Positions 13,201-25,092 of a DNA stretch of 64,000 bases are shown here, piece after piece. The stretch covers positions 62,001-126,000 of the forward strand of contig KN880482.1 in NCBI GenBank assembly GCA_000934385.1. Direction: 5' to 3'. This stretch comes from Cylindrobasidium torrendii FP15055 ss-10 (taxonomy: Eukaryota; Basidiomycota; Agaricomycetes; Agaricales; Physalacriaceae). Within the stretch, counting starts at the first letter, position 1. Each line of letters starts with the position of its first letter. A program made the position numbers and the translations under genes. The notes under the pieces were generated by a model. The model searched no databases. It was given only the letters and a program-made list of their open reading frames with translations, and was not told the origin of the DNA.

Positions 13201-14085
13201 AGATGAGGACGAGTTCCTCAGCGAGTACGGCATTCGTTCGTACGTATCCGTATGCCGCAACCCCCGATGAAAACTAATTCAGACCAGTCTATCGAAGGCT
13301 CACAAAGAACATCCTTGGGGTATGGATGTTCACGGTCAACGTTATGAAGTCAATTACTGGCCTGGCGACTCACTTTCTGGTATGTTTGGAGGAAATTCCA
13401 ACTGGCGTGGACCTATTTGTGCGTTGAATTCCTTCGACTCGTTGCGACTATGGCCCTTATATTCATGGACTAGGGCTCGCGACAAACTTCCTCCTCATCG
13501 AAAGTCTTCAACGGTTCTACCAATACTACGGTGATGACCTTCAAGTCGAGTGCCCCACTGGCAGTGGCGATTTTATGAACCTTGTTGGCGTCGCCGAGGA
13601 GATCCAGCATCGTATCATCCACATCTTCGGCCGGGACATGGAAGGACGGAGAGCGACAAACGGTGGCAATCATAAGTTCGACCATGACCCCCACTTCAGA
13701 GATTATGTCTGGTTCTACGAGGTTCGTCATGCCCCCACAAGGTCTCAGACTTTCCTGACAGTATATCATCAGTTCTTCCACGCAGACAGTGGCAAGGGTC
13801 TGGGAGCATCTCATCAAACTGGATGGACCGGACTGGTGGCGTACCACATTCTCCAGTCTGGTGTCACTTGCCGACTTCCAAGGACGCCAAAGAGTACGTT
13901 ACTTCCTCTACTGCTTTCGCATTCGCTGAACCTCGTGTTTAGCGCCAAGGAGTGTCGTTCACCATTATTTCGATGAAACGATTGACCATCAGAGCGAATA
14001 CGGAGACGACGCGAAGAGTACATTCAGCACGGCAAGTGCATTCGACCGCAATACCCTTGGGGATCTGTCGCCAGATGCGCTGTAA
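10209..14085 (+). CDS. GH63-domain protein of the YMR196W type, probably cytosolic
   Basis: About thirteen exons encode roughly 1,080 residues, close to S. cerevisiae YMR196W. After a disordered N-terminus (residues 1-70) come conserved blocks [99 protein letters not shown] and [11 protein letters not shown]. These are the (alpha/alpha)6-barrel motifs of glycoside hydrolase family 63, known for glucosidases of the mannosyl-oligosaccharide type. There is no signal peptide or membrane anchor, so this is not the ER glucosidase I but the less studied intracellular relative. Substrate is unknown. The last intron (near 13895-13942) was needed to reach the stop. All joins tested were in frame. Confidence 0.88.
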
Positions 14086-14570
14086 AAGAGCACATATTTA
14101 TGTGCATTGCTTAGATAAATACACGGACCTGTTGTATATTGTATTTGTACACGACTAGGTAAACGCTGACGGACATGGGTGTTAGTTAACTGTCACACAC
14201 GTAATGGCAAAGGTTATTAAATGTGCTTCAACCTTCAACTTTCAAGAATGGGTCTTTGATATCTTCAATGCGCCCGCGGTGCCTCAAGCCAGGTTTCTTT
14301 CATGCATACCGATGTGCGAAGGTCCGTTTACTGACGCACCCCGATTAGGAAATAACGCAAAGGCCCATTGTCCTGAGTTCCTTTGTCAAGCCGATCGGCG
14401 ATCAGTGCGGCCTGCGGGCCCTTTGTCTCTGGGTCAATGAGACCAGTATAAGTATGAGGCAATGGCCGCAAGGCGTGTATACGTTCGACCGCCGTCCCCC
14501 CATCCCCCCTCCGTCGTCTTTGTCTGAATTTTCGACGAATCAACCTTGAGGCCACAACCTTAGCGAGGAG
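14086..14570. other. Intergenic region before the proline-rich gene
   Basis: No gene recognised. It should contain the GH63 3' UTR and the promoter of the next gene. Confidence 0.4.
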
Positions 14571-15875
14571 ATGCAGAAGCAGAATAACAAGTGCGTGATC
14601 TTAAAATGCTGGAGAAAAATGGTATCCTGACGCACGAACAGAGACCGCAGAATTGGTTTGTATCTGAACGTCGCCGAAATGAAGGCTGCTTTCCCGAGTG
14701 CCATCGCGCGCGCCTTTGAGTCGGACAAGGAGTTTGCATTGTCCAAACAAAGACAGAAAGAGCATTATGAATCGGTGGAGCAGCAACACGAGTTTGCAGA
14801 GGCGCAGGCACGCCGACAACTTGAATTAGAAGCGAAGAAAGCAGCTGTGCCGCGCGCGCCGGCTCATTATTCCATCATCATGGACTACGCGGAGAAACCC
14901 ACCAATAGCTTCAAAGTTGGAAATGACGGGGTAAGGCCTGTGCGTGGTGTCACACCTGCGTTCCCGGTCGTTAGCAGGCGAAAGGATATCCCACCGCGAC
15001 CTCAGCCCCCTCCTGGCCCTCCACCGCCAGCGCCTGTTGGTGCCGGAGGAGGATCGCTTCATGTCCCAGGGAAGTTTGCACAGCCGAGGAGACAACACAA
15101 GATTCCCAGAGTAAAGACGACAGCCTCTTTGAGAGCCGCTTGCGAAAAGGCTCTTCCACCTCTTCCTCCTCCTAGCCCTCTTGTGGTTGCCTCGTTCGAT
15201 AACTCTCGAAATGCTGCATCGAGCTCCTCGGAGGCGGCGAAAGCTGCTCGACCGCCTGCGGAAAGTCATAGGGTCAATGACGCTCGGCGAAAGAGGCCTC
15301 ACCCCGCGCCAACAGAGTCAAAGCCGAAGGTGAGCAGTCGAGGAGGAAACGGACAGAGCCCGTCGACATCGACGCAACTATCCACCTCGACTACGACTAC
15401 TGCCCCGTTCGTTAATTTCTTTCGCCCTTCCCTCCCGCAGTCTGAGACTTCGTCTACTGCGTCCTCGGTCTACATACCAATTGCACTACCGACGCCTTCT
15501 CACGCACTACCGACGCCTTCTCAGGCCCCCTCACGTCCCAAACCGAAGGCCCCGCAGGCACCGGGCGCCCCAATCACCACCGCACAAATTTCAGCAGCGC
15601 ATAGGGAGCAGACGAGGAGGGACATATCGAGTCGAATTCAAATTCTGGTTGACGGCGCAGAGCCAGACACAAAGCCACCACCGACGAAGAAGATTCCAAG
15701 GAAGCCCGTGGACGGGCTATATCCTGGCAAAAATGCATTGCTCTTCGCCTCAGTGCAGGGTGGTGCGATGAGCAGCAAGACCAGTAGTGGCAGCTTGAAC
15801 ACGGAGTACAGTGTCTACTCACAGTTGTCGGGCTCAAATGTGTCCGAACGTTCGATGAGCGCTCGAAGGGCTTAA
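14571..15875 (+). CDS. Proline-rich, mostly disordered protein of unknown function
   Basis: A 20-base first exon (MQKQNNK) joins across a roughly 50-base intron to a long exon, giving a protein of about 415 residues. Residues 15-80 can form a charged helix (KQRQKEHYESVEQQHEFAEAQ), possibly a coiled coil. The rest is rich in Pro, Ser, Ala and basic residues, with polyproline PPRPQPPPGPPPP that could bind SH3 or profilin-like partners. A short direct repeat (ALPTPSH/ALPTPSQ) occurs near 15485-15525. The tail is serine-rich. I do not recognise a family. It could be a cytoskeletal or cortical adaptor, but nothing in the sequence proves that. Confidence 0.7.
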
Positions 15876-16574
15876 GAAGAGAATGACGATTCCGAGTTTG
15901 CTTCAGTATTCGTGTGGTGCTATCTCACATTCTTTCATACCCGACCCACCACAGCATGTACTCATCATTCACACACTCATTCAATCTGTACAATTTGTAA
16001 CCCGTTGTATCTCATAGAAGCCTATTTATTGCACTTCTAACTCGCTTCCATTAAGACATGAGGCTCGCATTTGCACGTATCCGGCGCTTGTGTGTGCCAC
16101 TGAAGATCCTTGATTACCACTTTTGGTCTTTTAGAGCACTTGAGGTCTGGCCATCTTTCTGGACGCAGGCAATCATGAATGCATGAAGTACAGCTTTGTT
16201 TTGAACTACCACCACACAGCCTGTTTCCCTTCCGGTAAGTTGTGAATGAGCGAGTGGGGTCGCGCGAAAGAGTTGCCTGTACATGTCGGACATGGAATGT
16301 TTTTAAACCAAACCGGGAAACAGGCAATTCAACGATACTCAGTTTGAAGTGAGCAAAGTGTATCACGACATTGTACAAGCTAAATGATACATACACGATA
16401 ATTCTACTTTACGGGCGCAATCCGTATTATACAAGAAGGACAATCCAAGAAATGAGAAGGGGGTAGCGCTGATGGTATGCAAAAAAGACCTATGGTATCA
16501 ATCATAAAGTGAGCGAATAAATAAGAGAAGTGTTCTCATGAACCTCGTCAAAGTCAGACCTGGTAAGCCAAGTC
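15876..16574. other. Convergent 3' intergenic region
   Basis: No gene recognised between the proline-rich gene and the Rap1-like gene, whose stops face each other. Pyrimidine-rich and AT-rich sequence fits two 3' UTRs. Open frames on the minus strand here lack any known signature. Confidence 0.4.
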
Positions 16575-18937
16575 TTACATATCAGGCAGCAATTCCTCTC
16601 CAAGCTGAAGTTGCCTGACAAAATGATCAATCTTGACCTTGTGTATTCTGTGGTGCTCCTGCCATCCCTTCCACGGGTGATGTGGATGCATTTTCCCAAA
16701 TCGTTGGAATACCTGGTCTGATGTCCCATCCGGCTTCGTGAAGAGATATTGTGCGAGCAGTACATCGTCTTCCCGACTATAGCGCATCTTCTTCTCTGGC
16801 GGCGCAGGCGTCGGACCGTCTTCTTCAACTTGCATCAGCTCATGCTTGTGCCGCCGCCAGAATTTGGTCCACGATGCGCGCGAATGGTGCGGTGCTCGGG
16901 TCGCAACCTCCTTCCAAAAGGAAGCTAGCTCAAATCGTTCTTGTGATCTAATGGGTTGGTTCAATATCGACGTGCGCCCGAGAACAGACTGGCGTACTTG
17001 CGGTATTCCATGAACCGAATCAAAAACATTACGTCCTCCACGGTGAATGCAACTCCTTTTCCTGTCGTGCTCCGGAACAGGGAACGTGGGGGAGATGGTG
17101 ATCGCATGCGAGGAGCCTCTTCGCGAATCTTTGACTGTGCTGCTGAAATGACTGTCCTGAATCCTGCATTTGGTCGTGGTCGTGAAGTAGCAGCATCTTC
17201 GTCTTCATCCTCAGGGTTCTCATCGTCTTCCATATCGCCGCCAGACATGCTGTAGCCTCCCAGGCGGATTTGGTGCTTGTTACAGTAGCGACGCCATGAG
17301 TAAAAACTGGAAACCAGATGTAAGCAATCTGCCGTTCACTGCCGACGCCGACGTACGTATGGTGGGGAGCTTTCACTGCGACGCGTTGACAGATCTCTCG
17401 CAGGCTACCAAAGAGCATGAGCATATCAGTGGTTACAAACCAAAGGCCGACGCACCTGAGCACGAGCCCCTGCTCTTGACAGTAATCAATGTATCGTTTG
17501 AGGTATTCGATATCCTCCGCAGTGAACAGGTTTCCCCCATAAGTGCTTTTCACAACCTTGAACGGCGGACTTGGTGAACGTTCCACGGGTCGTCGCGGCG
17601 GAACAAGCACAGAGGTTGGTAGAGCTGGTGGAGGGCGGGTCCGTGACCTCTTGCGCCCCCGCCGTTCGTTGTCGGGCTCTATAGTTGGCGCGGAAACAGG
17701 CGGCGCCGGCTGCAGCGGCTCTACATCTATTTCAATCTCCATGTCCATTTCCACCATCTGTTCCTCTGGCTGTGGACCAGGCGGCGTATCCAAGAAGGCT
17801 TGCGTCTGAGCAGCTTGGGGGTCGTAGGCCGCAGGAGTATATTGTTCGTAATACGATTGAACTTGTGCCCATTGGTCATGGTCATCGCGGTACCGGTAGT
17901 CGTAAGCTTGTGCAGCTGCAGCCAGTTCAGAATCTTGCTCAGCGGTATAGTCTGCCCAGTTATTTGTAACTTCAGGTTGTGGCGGTGGCGGCGGAGGAGG
18001 CGGCGGGGGTGGAGGCGGTACTGGCACCTGTTGCGGATGTACTGGAACATGTTGTGTCTGGACGGTATGTTGAGGTTGGATAGCGTGGGATGGACCAGCC
18101 TGGACAGGAATATGTTGTGGAATATGTTGCGTCTGCTGAGGTGCAATGCCCGAGTCGGCAGCCCATGGCGCTATTGGCCTCGGCTGCGCGATGTACATCG
18201 GATAGAAGTGCGCGGGAACCATTGTCTCGACGGCCATAGGATGATGCATTGCATGGGGAATGATTTGAGGCGGCGGGCCAAGCGAATGTTGTTGTGTTGG
18301 TCGTAGTACGTTCTGATTGGGCACTGGAGGCGGTGGTAGGTCGACCGTAACCATCATCTGCGCAGGGGGAGGAGGAGGGACCTCGCTTGAATTCACTTCA
18401 GACCCAAGCTATCTGGTAGCACAACAAACGCACCTTTCATTCCCCGTAACCTTGCACCCTGCCCAATCATCCTGGAAGGCCAATAGTTTCCCGGTGTTAA
18501 CACACTCTTCTATCCATCTTGCATCCAGAATGACCTTGCCCCTCTTATTTGCATACTGTCTGTACAAATTTTGTCCAGACTGCTTTAACGGATCAACTGC
18601 AAACCGATCAGCGTTGTGAGCTGGGGCTAACGCAGCGGGACGGCGCACCAAGGATGACTTCGACGTTGGAATAGCCGGACGCTACGGTGCCGCCGTATCC
18701 CTGTGTAAAATTGAATACATGAAAGAGTTTCCAAGTGCATCCGGCGCGTACCGTAACGAGCTCAACCAAGGTATCTCTCTCATCGACATCCTTCTCAATA
18801 TACACGGCCAGCGGGTTCCCAAACATCGGTTGAATAAAGATATCATGGCCAACTGGTGGCGCAGAGCCCTGCCCGACATGTTGCAACGTGTTCGACGCGA
18901 TCTGTCCTCGACGCGTCGAGGAACGAGACGGTGCCAT
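16575..18937 (-). CDS. Rap1-like telomere protein: BRCT plus three Rap1-type Myb-like modules
   Basis: Seven exons join in frame from the ATG at 18937. Residues 1-130 form a Rap1-type BRCT: PLAVYIEKDVDERDTLVELV, GYGGTVASGYSNVEVILVDP and VILDARWIEECVNTGKLL. A long Pro/Gln/His-rich linker (with a run of about 13 prolines) follows. Then come three modules with the Rap1 Myb pattern of an opening charged helix and a closing PHH..W block: FTAEDIEYLKRYIDYC..APHHTFYSWRRYCNKH; FTVEDVMFLIRFMEY..APHHSRASWTKFWRRHK; and YSREDDVLLAQYLF..HPHHPWKGWQEHHRIHK. Rap1 proteins act at telomeres with shelterin and at some promoters. I see no C-terminal RCT domain; the protein ends about 25 residues after module three. 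Acceptor choice near 18385 and the donor GTACGC near 17005 are set by frame and motif continuity. Confidence 0.85.
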
Positions 18938-19308
18938 GGGTCTCTGTCGGTGGAAGTGTGACAAGGGTGTTTGGAGTCCTGCAATCCGCAGAGTTCCAGC
19001 GGAGTTTAAAATGTTGATCGGAATCTCGGCAGAAAGCTGCCGGGATGAAAGCACTGAGCAGTGGGTAGTCCGCGAACTCCTCACCTAAAGATTGAGCAAA
19101 CCTTTAACCCTGCCATTGTTCAAGCAGAGAAGAGACAGACTAGCATTCCAAGCGTATATTAAGAGCCAACTCCGCAAGATGTGCAAAATACGAAAAAGAA
19201 AGTCCAAAAGATGGGTGGTCGTCCGTGTCTAGGTGTCATATACAAATGCATAAGGATAGCAAACGTTGGTCATATACAGAATCCCACTCTCTACCCTCCA
19301 AGCAAAGA
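18938..19308. other. Promoter of the Rap1-like gene and 3' end of the Lam gene
   Basis: No gene recognised. Both neighbours run on the minus strand, so this holds the promoter of the Rap1-like gene and the 3' UTR of the Lam-like gene. Confidence 0.4.
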
Positions 19309-22300
19309 TCAGTCCAAGTCCGACATCACCGAGCTCAACTCTGCCTTGAGCGTCTTCACCCTGTTCTCCATCGTATCCAGCGCTTGTGCCATTGATGCGA
19401 GCTCCTTCTGGATGCGCAAGGGGTCCGGCGCACCGTGTTGTTCACTAGACGTCCGAGGAACACCTTCGAAATACAGAGGTCCCTGACCCGCCGACAATTC
19501 GTCCCACAACGCGGTCACCACCCCATGAATCCACTTCTCCCGATCGCCCGTGACCTTGAGCGCCTCCCTGCGACCCATATCCTGCTGCTTGCCCATTTTG
19601 GAGAGTGTGTATAAGTTGCTGAGCACAAGGAACGCGATGACAAAGTACAGGATTGTCGTAGACGACGATTGGTCCCAGGCATCACTGATGAGGTCCAACG
19701 CCGTTTCGCCGCTCGTCTTCGCCAGGCTGACTGCACCATCGAGGGTGTCCCATGCCCATTGGAATGCCCTTTGGTTGCGCTCGTGTTCCCTCTGCTTCTC
19801 ATCCTGGGAAGGTGCCTCGGCTACCTGGTCAGACGTGGTGGGCTCCGGCTCTAAAGCAGTTGCATCGACGCCCTCTGGAAGGAACTCGGTTTGGTGTTCA
19901 TTGATGTACTTCCGGACGGCCGCTTCTAACTCCTTGTGGTATGTCTTCTGTCCTTCAATAGCGGAGCGGTCGATGATGCCTAGTCATTGTTACTGAGCCG
20001 CTCTTGCGCCGAACTCGAACGACGCACCTTTAATGAAGCTACGCCCTGTCCACTCCACCTGCGTTGTCACAATCACCCTCGTCGACATCAGACTCGCCCA
20101 CATTATACATGTCCGAGTCTTGCAAGAAAACACGTTCCCACTCGGCACGTCTGGGTTTTTCGTGGTTGTCACAGTCGAGACGTAGTCGTCAAAGTCGCAG
20201 TACTCGGTCTCGTCCCGGATTTCGCACTTTGTCTGCTTTGGGCCCATGCTAGCATACAGAGGCTTGATGTAGGACATATTGCGCGCAAGCAACTTCGAAC
20301 CTGGCTCGATGGGGGCCCAATCTGACGCTTGGATGTCTATAGAGAGATTGAGCATGGGAGGGAGGGCTAATAGCACTGAACGCACCGAACAACTTTTGGT
20401 CCTCTGTCATAAACTCCTTCATAAACCCGCTCGAGAACAAGAGACTGTAGATTTTCTCCGGAGTTCCAGGGACAACCATTTCTAGCGCTTTCTCAGGATA
20501 ATGCTTGCCATTCTTGCCACACGCGCATTGTGTCGTCCTGGTTTGCATGGTGCCCGACGTCGCGCCGTCCGGTCCCGAGGTTTCAACGACGTGGTCGGTG
20601 CTGGGAACTGCTGATGCTGGAGCGGAACCAAGAAGATTCGCATCGGGGCGGGCTAACCGCCAAATGTTGTAGATGACATCGAATGTGGTGTCACGCGATA
20701 GGAAAGACGTGAATGAGTATTTGTTCTGGCGCGTCGTGAGCTGGATGGCATTGGGTATCACAAAAGCTGTCATCTTCTTCTCCAGAGATGTAATTTCGAA
20801 TATAGGGATCGACAACTATCGAGTGTGGGTCAGACAAAATAACAAGCACGATGACAGGAACGCACGTCTGTAATCCAACCGAAGATGTTTGCGTGAAAAC
20901 ATATGTGATTCTCCGAGATGTAAATGCGCCCTTGGATGAGGATTTCGCGCTGCATGGCGCATCCATAATCTGCCGATGCCCGAATGGTCAGACATGGGAT
21001 TATAATTCCGGTGACATGACATACCTTCGATTAAGTAGTCCCCCTCCGGGATGGTAGGGAAGAGTTCGTGGAAGTCGGCGTTACGGCGCGAGTTGGCGAC
21101 TGCGAAGCCAGTAACTGGCATCTCAGTGTTTGCGAGATCGAGGTCATTCAGAACGTCCCCGGCGTCTGAATCATCCTCGTCGTCCGAAGTCTCATCCTCG
21201 AGGCCGGAATAATAATCGACGGTGCCGAGCGCCTGGCCGTCGTAAAAGTCGGAATGGTCACTGTTGACGGAGGCGGCGCCACGCTTCTTGCCCTTGGCCT
21301 TTGGCGAAAAGTCGGAGGAGCCCATGCGTGTGTGGGAGGAGGTAGAGGTAGAGACAGCAGAGCCAGAACCCATGCCGTTCAGGTACGGAGGTGAGGGTTG
21401 GGAAGCTTTGCGGTTCTGGGCGATCGGTGGGCTTAATTGAGCTTGATGGGCGGCCTGCTGCTGTGGGGTAAGATGCGGGTTGGCCATCGCAAGCCCAGAC
21501 GCCGCGATCGCACTCGCAAGCCCAGTTGGTTTCGACTTGGGATTCCGCCATTTGTTCGCTGGTTGCTGCTTTTTCGCCTTGTCCTTCGAAGGTGCAACTG
21601 AAACTGAGTCCGCTTCTTTTATGGGCGCAGACAATTTGCCGTTCGAGGACGAGTCGCCAATGGGTGGGGTAAGCAGCGCAACAGGAGACTCGACAAGGTC
21701 TGAATGGTTGCTGTCATCCGAGTTGGATCTCTCGAGGGCCGGTGTTGTAGCTGCACGCGTGTGCGCAGTGTCGATGGGAGGCGGAGTGTGACTTTTGAGC
21801 GACTTGGATGACGACTTGTTGCGTAGGCTTCGCGTATCTTTGCCACCGTCGGCTGTTAGAGTGTCACGCAACTTTGACGACGCGCGCGAGGATGGCCGTG
21901 AGTTGGGCTGGGACGAGGACCCAGCCGTGTACGCTGGCGCTGGCAAGCCGTCCGGCATGGGCGGAACTGCGGGCGCGTTGCCTTTTCCATTGCGTGGGCG
22001 GGCTGGAGACGACTGCGAGCGAGACCGATTGCTTCGTATTGACCGTCCGTCCTCGTCGACCTCGGAGTGAGTTGATGACATGGGACTGGGTGGGACCACC
22101 ATCACGCTGGGGTGAGTGCTGTCTGAACCGTCCTGCGGTACGTTGATGGTGGGCGCATTCTCGTGGTTTGGACCAGGCAGACCCTTGGCTAGACTTGAGC
22201 TAGAGCTGAGCTTGGAGCCAACTGTGCTGTTTGGAGTCGAGATGGTCCTTGAGCGTGGAGATATGGGGATGCTAGTTGGCGATGGTGACCGGTGCGAGTC

Positions 22301-22384
22301 GAAAGAACGGTCGCCCGAGCGTTCCCGCGAATGCTGACCATTGGGAGGAGATTTGACGAGCTTTGAGAAGAAGTTTGGTGCCAT
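19309..22384 (-). CDS. GRAM-VASt-TM sterol-transfer protein (Lam/Ltc/Ysp2 family)
   Basis: Five exons encode about 950 residues. The first 430 or so are Ser/Pro-rich and disordered. A GRAM (PH-like) domain follows: ADFHELFPTIPEGDYLIEDY, REILIQGRIYISENHICFHA and IFGWITDLSIPIFEITSLEK. Next is a VASt domain (StART-like): ALEMVVPGTPEKIYSLLFSSG, FMKEFMTEDQKLF, CIMWASLMSTRVIVTTQVEW. Near the C-terminus there is one membrane helix (TTILYFVIAFLVLSNLYTL) and a short coiled coil. This order defines the Lam/GRAMD1 sterol transporters anchored in the ER at contacts with the plasma membrane or other organelles. No BAR or separate PH domain is visible, so it resembles the shorter members. It starts 471 bases from the divergent F-box gene. 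Confidence 0.92.
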
Positions 22385-22855
22385 TGCAAAAACGAGGTCG
22401 AAGGAAACTTAGAGACGGTGCGAAGCAGCCTAGGCAAATGCCAACAATGAGAAGCAACAATCCGTCCGAGTGGGCCAGCCGCGAATTGGTATCGAAGTAT
22501 ATCCTTGTGGGCCGTGATTGGCGCTTCGTGAGAGGTGCGCAGCTGGAAGCAGAAGGGTGTAAGGAAGAGACCTCTATGAAATCAGAAATTACCCTGAGAT
22601 TGCTTCGGCGGAAGCCGATCAAGAACGAAACGCGCGCCGAACTTTCATTGGATTCTGGGGGTCAACAGTCGACATCGCGTCCATAAGGCATATGCACATG
22701 CGCGGCGAACACAGCAGCCTATCGAAACTGAGATGCCTTTTGGCAGCATCAAGCCCAGTGGTCGACCAACACCAAGTTAATGCTCCTCAACCAACTCCGC
22801 GTGGGCATGAATCTTTCGTCATGCCTCCATCTAGCCACCTACACTTCAGTTCACC
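22385..22855. other. Divergent promoter region, Lam-like and F-box genes
   Basis: No gene recognised. The stretch separates two divergent starts (22384 minus, 22856 plus) and should contain both promoters. No clear TATA box was seen. Confidence 0.4.
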
Positions 22856-24404
22856 ATGAGTGCTGAAGAAATATCTGTATGTTCTCCAAACATTCCATTA
22901 ACCTGGCCTCAATATTATATAGTCAACCCGAGCTTCAATCGCTCATCGTCTTTCGGACGAGATCCTCGGACGCATATTCCTGCACGCCATTGGCTGCGCG
23001 CGGAACGAATGTCGATTAGTAGATCTACACGCTCATATCGTTCTCCAATGCGGCGGTCCTCTCCCAACACACTTCGAAATTGCAGCGACTTGTCGAAGAT
23101 GGCGCGCCCTTGTCACCTCCACACCCCGTTTTTGGACTCGGCTCTACATCAATGGCCGCCCTCCTTCGAAACCTGTAGAAGCCCAGACTCTTGCCAATTT
23201 CCCCACCTTGGATTCCATCTCCTCCTTCGTCGGCGCGGTCGGCGCGGCGCTGAAGTTTAGCGGCACACACGATCTCGATGAGTTGGACATATCCCCGGTG
23301 CAATGGCTGCATGCACAAGCCCCGGGAATTCCTGCTGTAGACCACTTCCGCGAAGTCATTGGCCTCCTCGTAGTGCACTGTCACCGATGGAAAACTCTCA
23401 AACTGATCACCTTCGGCGCACCAATCAAGTATACGCATTGGACTTGCTTTTTGCCCATAGCACATCGCATCCGCAAATTAGAACGAGTCGACATCGATAG
23501 CAGTATCCAACCCCTTCCATCAGCGCAGGACAGATGGATTTCCAAAACACTCTTCATGGATGCCCCCGCATTGCGTTCTGTTCGTATGGTCTGGAATGAG
23601 TCCCACCAAGTAGATCTCCCTTGGCCTCAAATTATCGACCTAAACCTCAAGGCTCGTTTCGTCGATATGGGTACATGGCGCAATACTGTAGCCTCCCTGG
23701 CCGCAGAGAAACTCACCTGGGATGTATACGTCGCTCATCCGGATGCGCATGCATTTCGGCGGCAGCCAAAGAGGAAGTCATTATCGCCCCCACGTAACGA
23801 GCATGTCCGGCACCTCACACTCAAGGATTATTTCACGCCTATCGTCCTTCCCGCGCTCGAGTCGTTGACCATCGCACATTGCAGCCCCAACGTCTTCGCC
23901 ATGGCTCTGCCCTTACTTATCGCGTCAAACGTTGTGCTCAAGAGGCTTACGTACGACATAGAGCAACCATGGAATACCTGGCAGCTCTTCCGCAAACTTA
24001 TCCATAGCCCATGTTGTGATAAACTCCAACACTGGCGGCATGTCTTCAGGGAGTTCGATCCAGCTGAAGGAGCCGCCACAAATATCATGTGGGCAGTGGA
24101 ACTTAAGATGCCATACATGGCGACACTCAAGACTATCCACTTCCTGGTACGCCCTCCCTTCGGTGGAGGCAAAGCACCAGAGCTCGCTCGGGACTTCTGC
24201 AGGGCATTCTGGGATGTGGTCAAGCTAAATCGGCGACAAGACCCATGGAACCGCAAGAGCCTCGCCATTTTCAGCAGGATCAGTGAAGAGGACGATTATG
24301 ACAAGCACATCGAGGCTTTCATCGGCCATGTCTGGTTCAGACATCTTGTGCAGACTGCACAAATATCCGATATCAGATTCAGTGTTCGTAGTAGGTTTCT
24401 CTAG
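22856..24404 (+). CDS. F-box protein
   Basis: A 21-base exon (MSAEEIS) joins through an intron of about 45 bases to a long exon; together about 500 residues. Residues 12-25 (AHRLSDEILGRIFL) and a later block (TCRRWRALVTSTPRFWTRL) form a typical agaricomycete F-box, which docks substrate receptors onto SCF ubiquitin ligases through Skp1. The rest has irregular leucine-rich repeats with tryptophans, as in the large lineage-expanded F-box families of mushrooms. The stop used is at 24402-24404. An alternative GTAGTA..ACTAG intron just before it would replace the last residues by an acidic tail ending DLWEDDEYEYY with a stop at 24526. The substrate cannot be told from sequence. Confidence 0.82.
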
Positions 24405-25092
24405 CTCCCAACGAGCTACCGCGCATTGACCCATTACTAGTTGGTAATAGGGAATCCGAGAGTAGGATCATAAACTTGTTTGGACATACGGATCTTTGGG
24501 AGGATGATGAATATGAGTACTACTAGCAACGGGTCCAGCAAGTCGCGCTTGGAATGGCATTGCTGCCATCCCTTGCGTTACCTTGAGGACGATTTTCCCC
24601 TCGCTAGGCCAAGTACTATCAGTGCACCCAAATACGAAGGCTTTGCTCATCGTCCAAGGTCTTCCCGGCCGAGTCATCCCAGAAACCGTTTGTCGTACCA
24701 GGCCTTCATTGTGGATTCAAACAACAACCCTCATCTTTTTGTTCAAGCTGACACCTACCAGTTGGACAAACGGTTTCGATATTTTGTCCATAAGTCACTC
24801 TTTGTCAACGGTGCTGGTACCACGCCCAAAGACGCTGAAGGCCATGATGCGTGTATATGCTCTTTGTTAATAGATACTGAATTGCCACAGGCCTGTTGCA
24901 TCGTGTTCGGAGGATTTTGTTTAATGTGACATAAGCCCTACCGCTCATTGTTAAGACTTAGGGTCATGCCGAAACAGCCCTGCTATTTCACGGGCCCTGC
25001 GCAGTGCTTAGCCTGTGACTATAAATCAAAAACTTTCTTTGCCACTGCGTTTTCTCACGACCAAACACCACTCACCACCCCCGAGTCCGACG
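24405..25092. other. Intergenic region after the F-box gene
   Basis: A plus-strand open frame of about 150 codons covers 24480-24929, but it has no recognisable motif and no convincing partner exons. The first 120 bases may be the alternative last exon of the F-box gene. Otherwise nothing is seen. Confidence 0.35.

Noticed and set aside
24480..24929. A 150-codon plus-strand open frame
   Set aside because: No domain, odd composition and no partner exons. Kept only as possible 3' part of the F-box gene.
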